NCBI GenBank assembly: GCA_902494605.1
Contig: CABUUG010000087.1
Span: 1 to 7,761, forward strand
Length of the DNA stretch: 7,761 nucleotides
Direction of reading: 5' to 3'
Source of the DNA: an uncultured Collinsella sp.
GTDB lineage: Bacteria > Actinomycetota > Coriobacteriia > Coriobacteriales > Coriobacteriaceae
This document shows positions 6,061 through 7,761 of this stretch, in pieces (position 1 is the first letter of the stretch; the number at the start of each line of letters is the position of its first letter). The position numbers and the translations under genes are program-made. The notes under the pieces were generated by a model, which saw nothing but the letters and a program-made list of their open reading frames with translations, was not told the DNA's origin and did no database searches.

Positions 6061-7275
6061 TTAGCAAGTGGGATATTCGCCTTCCCAAACAATTCGACGA
6101 TACTGGTCGGGATCGGTGTCGCCCTCGGTGGAGAAGCAGAGCACGGAGCTCGTCTTGTCCAGGCCGATGAGTTCCTTGAGCTCAGCATACTCGGGATCGA
6201 GCATGAGGGTCTCGACCAGGCCGGTGGTCACAGCGCCGGACTCGCCGGAGATGACGCGCGGGTCGCCCTTCTCGGGAGCGCCCAGGGTGCGCATGCCGCG
6301 AGCGGTGACCCAGTCGGGACAGGACACGAAGGCGGTGGCGTGGTTGCGCAGGATATCCCAGCCCAGAATGTTGGGCTCGCCGCAGCACAGACCGGCCATG
6401 ATGGAGGGCATGTCACCGTCCACGATGCGCGGATCGCCGTCGCCGGCGGCAGCGCCCTTGTACAGGCAGGCGGCAGGTGCGCACTCAACCACGACGAAGG
6501 TGGGCGGGTTATCGGGATACAGGTTGGTGAAATAGCCCACCACGGCGCCGGCGAGCGAACCCACGCCAGCCTGGACAAACACGTGCGTCGGGCGGTTGAT
6601 GGCCATCTCGCGCAGCTGCTCGGCAGCCTCGGAAGCCATGGTGCCGTAACCCTCCATGATCCAGGACGGGATCTTCTCGTAGCCCTCCCAGGCGGTGTCC
6701 TGAACGATGACGCCGCGCTCGCAGGCGTCGGCCTCGGCGGCGGCCATGCGCACGCACTCGTCGTAGTTGACCTCTTCGATGGTCACCGTGGCGCCCTCGG
6801 CGGCGATGTTATCAAAACGGGGCTTGGTGGAACCCTTGGGCATGTGCACGACGGCCTTCTGGCCCAGCTTGTTGGCAGCCCATGCCACGCCGCGGCCATG
6901 GTTGCCGTCGGTGGCGGTAAAGAAGGTGGCCTGGCCAAAGTCCTTGGCAAGCTGATCGGAGGTCAGGTAATCGAAGGTGCACTCGGCAACGTCCTTGCCG
7001 GTCTCGTCGGCAATGTAGTTGGCCATGGCAAACGATCCGCCCAGAACCTTAAAGGCGTTGAGGCCAAAGCGATAGCTCTCGTCCTTAACGCACAGGTTGG
7101 ACAGGCCCAGGCGCGCGGCCTGACCGTCCAGGCGAGCAAGCGGAGTGACGGTGTACTGGGGGAACGACTGGTGGAAGGCGCGGGCCTTCTTCACGTGGTC
7201 GAGGCTCATGATTCCCAAGTGCTTGTCATCGCTCTTGGGCATCGTGTTGCTCGCCCACTGGATCTTATCGGCCAT
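6061..7275 (-). CDS. ygeX: Diaminopropionate ammonia-lyase (PLP-dependent)
   Basis: This enzyme converts 2,3-diaminopropionate, in E. coli both stereoisomers, to pyruvate and two ammonia. The 404 residues fit the family (about 400). It has the fold type II PLP pattern: the Schiff-base lysine K76 in RFGLNAFKVLGG, then TATDGNHGRG (120-129) with D123 as a likely catalytic acid/base, VQDTAWEGYE (191-200) with D193 as the second aspartate, a small-residue loop QAGVGSLAGA (235-244), and CGEPN and SGESGAV in the C-terminal half. AAGGAG eight bases before the ATG is the best ribosome binding site in the window. It is the first gene of the minus-strand cluster, read away from the divergent PAS regulator, and supplies the final carbon product, pyruvate. 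The ygeY start follows after 74 bp. Confidence 0.96.
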   Translation of the reverse strand: MADKIQWASNTMPKSDDKHLGIMSLDHVKKARAFHQSFPQYTVTPLARLDGQAARLGLSNLCVKDESYRFGLNAFKVLGGSFAMANYIADETGKDVAECTFDYLTSDQLAKDFGQATFFTATDGNHGRGVAWAANKLGQKAVVHMPKGSTKPRFDNIAAEGATVTIEEVNYDECVRMAAAEADACERGVIVQDTAWEGYEKIPSWIMEGYGTMASEAAEQLREMAINRPTHVFVQAGVGSLAGAVVGYFTNLYPDNPPTFVVVECAPAACLYKGAAAGDGDPRIVDGDMPSIMAGLCCGEPNILGWDILRNHATAFVSCPDWVTARGMRTLGAPEKGDPRVISGESGAVTTGLVETLMLDPEYAELKELIGLDKTSSVLCFSTEGDTDPDQYRRIVWEGEYPTC

Positions 7276-7367
7276 ACGGTGAACTCCTTAAGTCCTCTCT
7301 TGCCGGCCCCCGCATACGCGTTTCAGCCCATTCCCATTCATACGACTGAACTTTTATGTGGATGCCA

Positions 7368-7382
7368 AACAAAAAGTTTGTT
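7368..7382. promoter_or_regulatory. Candidate operator 1 (AACAAA-AAG-TTTGTT)
   Basis: This is a perfect 6-3-6 palindrome. It matches candidate operator 2 (7419-7433) at 12 of 15 positions, with 51 bp between starts, close to five helical turns. The position upstream of ygeX suits a repressor or activator site, and the neighbouring PAS regulator is the obvious candidate binder, though nothing in the sequence proves that. Confidence 0.45.
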
Positions 7383-7418
7383 AGTAATGTTCTATCACAC
7401 TTTTTGATTGGTATACCT

Positions 7419-7433
7419 AACGAATTGTTTGTT
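7419..7433. promoter_or_regulatory. Candidate operator 2 (AACGAA-TTG-TTTGTT)
   Basis: This is an imperfect 6-3-6 palindrome with one mismatched pair, matching operator 1 at 12 of 15 bases. On the minus strand it lies between TTGCGG (7435-7440) and TATACC (7410-7415), which could be a -35 and -10 for ygeX with an unusually long 19-bp spacer. A protein bound here would then sit inside the promoter. Confidence 0.42.
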
Positions 7434-7489
7434 GCCGCAATCGGTACTTTTTCGCCGCCGAACGGTCATGAATTGCCTTGTTGATGGAT

Positions 7490-7517
7490 TTGTTTGCGGT
7501 CATGTGTGGTTTATGGC
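7490..7517 (+). promoter_or_regulatory. Possible promoter of the PAS regulator gene
   Basis: TTGTTT (7490-7495) and TATGGC (7512-7517) are separated by 16 bp, which would start transcription near 7524 and give a leader of about 30 bases. Each hexamer matches the housekeeping consensus only partly. One CGGTCATG repeat lies in the spacer. Confidence 0.3.
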
Positions 7518-7552
7518 ACAGTGAGCCCAAACTAATTTTTAGGAAGGCACCT

Positions 7553-7761
7553 ATGACCCCCGCACAGATTGAGTTTTATAAGCGCCTTGCACACGGCCTG
7601 GCGCTCCAATTTGGCCCCAACTGCGAAATCGTCGTCCACGATCTGGAGACCGAGGACGTGGACCACTCCATCGTAGTGATCGAAAACGGCCACGTCAGCG
7701 GACGCAAACTGGGTGACGGCCCCAGCCATATCGTGTTTGAGTCCATGCACGAGGGCGCCAC
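7553..7761 (+). CDS. YheO/DauR-type PAS-domain transcriptional regulator (5' part only)
   Basis: The first 69 codons are present; the window ends inside the gene. AGGAAGG five bases before the ATG supports the start. The N-terminus reads as a YheO-like PAS domain: FGPNCEIVVHDLE (residues 20-32), then HSIVVIENGHVSGRK (39-53) and LGDGPSHIV. In this family the PAS-like sensor is followed by a C-terminal helix-turn-helix, which is not in the window. Members such as DauR control amino-acid catabolism genes next to them. Here the gene is divergent from ygeX, so it probably senses a pathway substrate or intermediate and controls the whole cluster. E. coli instead has YgeV, a sigma-54 activator, beside its ygeWXY genes. 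The ligand, and whether it activates or represses, are unknown. Confidence 0.85.
   Translation, partial: MTPAQIEFYKRLAHGLALQFGPNCEIVVHDLETEDVDHSIVVIENGHVSGRKLGDGPSHIVFESMHEGA

Larger units (their letters stand above)
7276..7552. promoter_or_regulatory. Divergent control region between ygeX and the PAS regulator gene
   Basis: This 277-bp gap is clearly more AT-rich than the genes beside it, with long A and T runs between 7367 and 7460. It must carry the promoters for both directions. It contains two similar 15-bp palindromes, a perfect 8-bp palindrome GGTATACC (7410-7417) and an 8-bp direct repeat CGGTCATG (7463-7470 and 7497-7504). I see no convincing small ORF or RNA gene in it. Confidence 0.75.

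Noticed and set aside
7390..7401. TGTGATAGAACA on the minus strand as a CRP-type site
   Set aside because: Only one half (TGTGA) matches and there is no TCACA partner at the right distance.
7514..7530. TGGCAC resembling a sigma-54 -24 element, considered because E. coli ygeV is a sigma-54 activator
   Set aside because: The matching TTGC -12 element is missing at the required spacing (GCCC is found instead), and the adjacent regulator is not a sigma-54 activator type.

Overview
The window is GC-rich, with tightly packed genes and strongly GC-biased third codon positions. It carries six complete genes in one direction (minus strand), plus the 5' end of a divergent regulator gene on the plus strand. 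The gene set, base composition and spacing suit a gut anaerobe of the Coriobacteriia, with Collinsella or a relative as the best guess. The genus is an inference from style and context, not something the sequence proves.

Layout in transcription order of the main cluster (right to left): ygeX (2,3-diaminopropionate ammonia-lyase, 7275-6061); ygeY (M20 metallohydrolase, 5986-4601); ygeW (transcarbamylase paralogue, 4399-3197); arcC/yqeA (carbamate kinase, 3182-2232); mocA/ygfJ-like (molybdopterin nucleotidyltransferase, 2054-1440); hydA/hyuA (dihydropyrimidinase/hydantoinase, 1430-63). A further minus-strand frame may begin at the left edge. To the right of ygeX lies a 277-bp AT-rich divergent control region, followed by a gene for a YheO/DauR-type PAS regulator (from 7553, cut by the window end).

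The enzymes form a logical chain. HydA opens a cyclic ureide or amide ring. YgeY would hydrolyse an amide or ureido bond. YgeW would phosphorolyse a ureido group to carbamoyl phosphate. ArcC uses carbamoyl phosphate to make ATP, releasing ammonia and CO2. YgeX splits 2,3-diaminopropionate into pyruvate and two ammonia. This is the E. coli ygeWXY-hyuA-yqeA type of cluster. From memory, recent work links it to anaerobic purine/urate breakdown in gut bacteria. MocA suggests that a molybdenum hydroxylase acting on purines is encoded nearby, outside the window.

The noncoding DNA is more structured than expected. The divergent region holds two matching 15-bp imperfect palindromes 51 bp apart (candidate operators). 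Each of the three longer gaps inside the cluster (74, 201 and 177 bp) contains at least one GC-rich hairpin, none with a full T-tract. I see no RNA genes, CRISPR arrays, insertion sequences or clear signs of recent transfer. The system itself is not new; the regulator and the noncoding elements are the least described parts.
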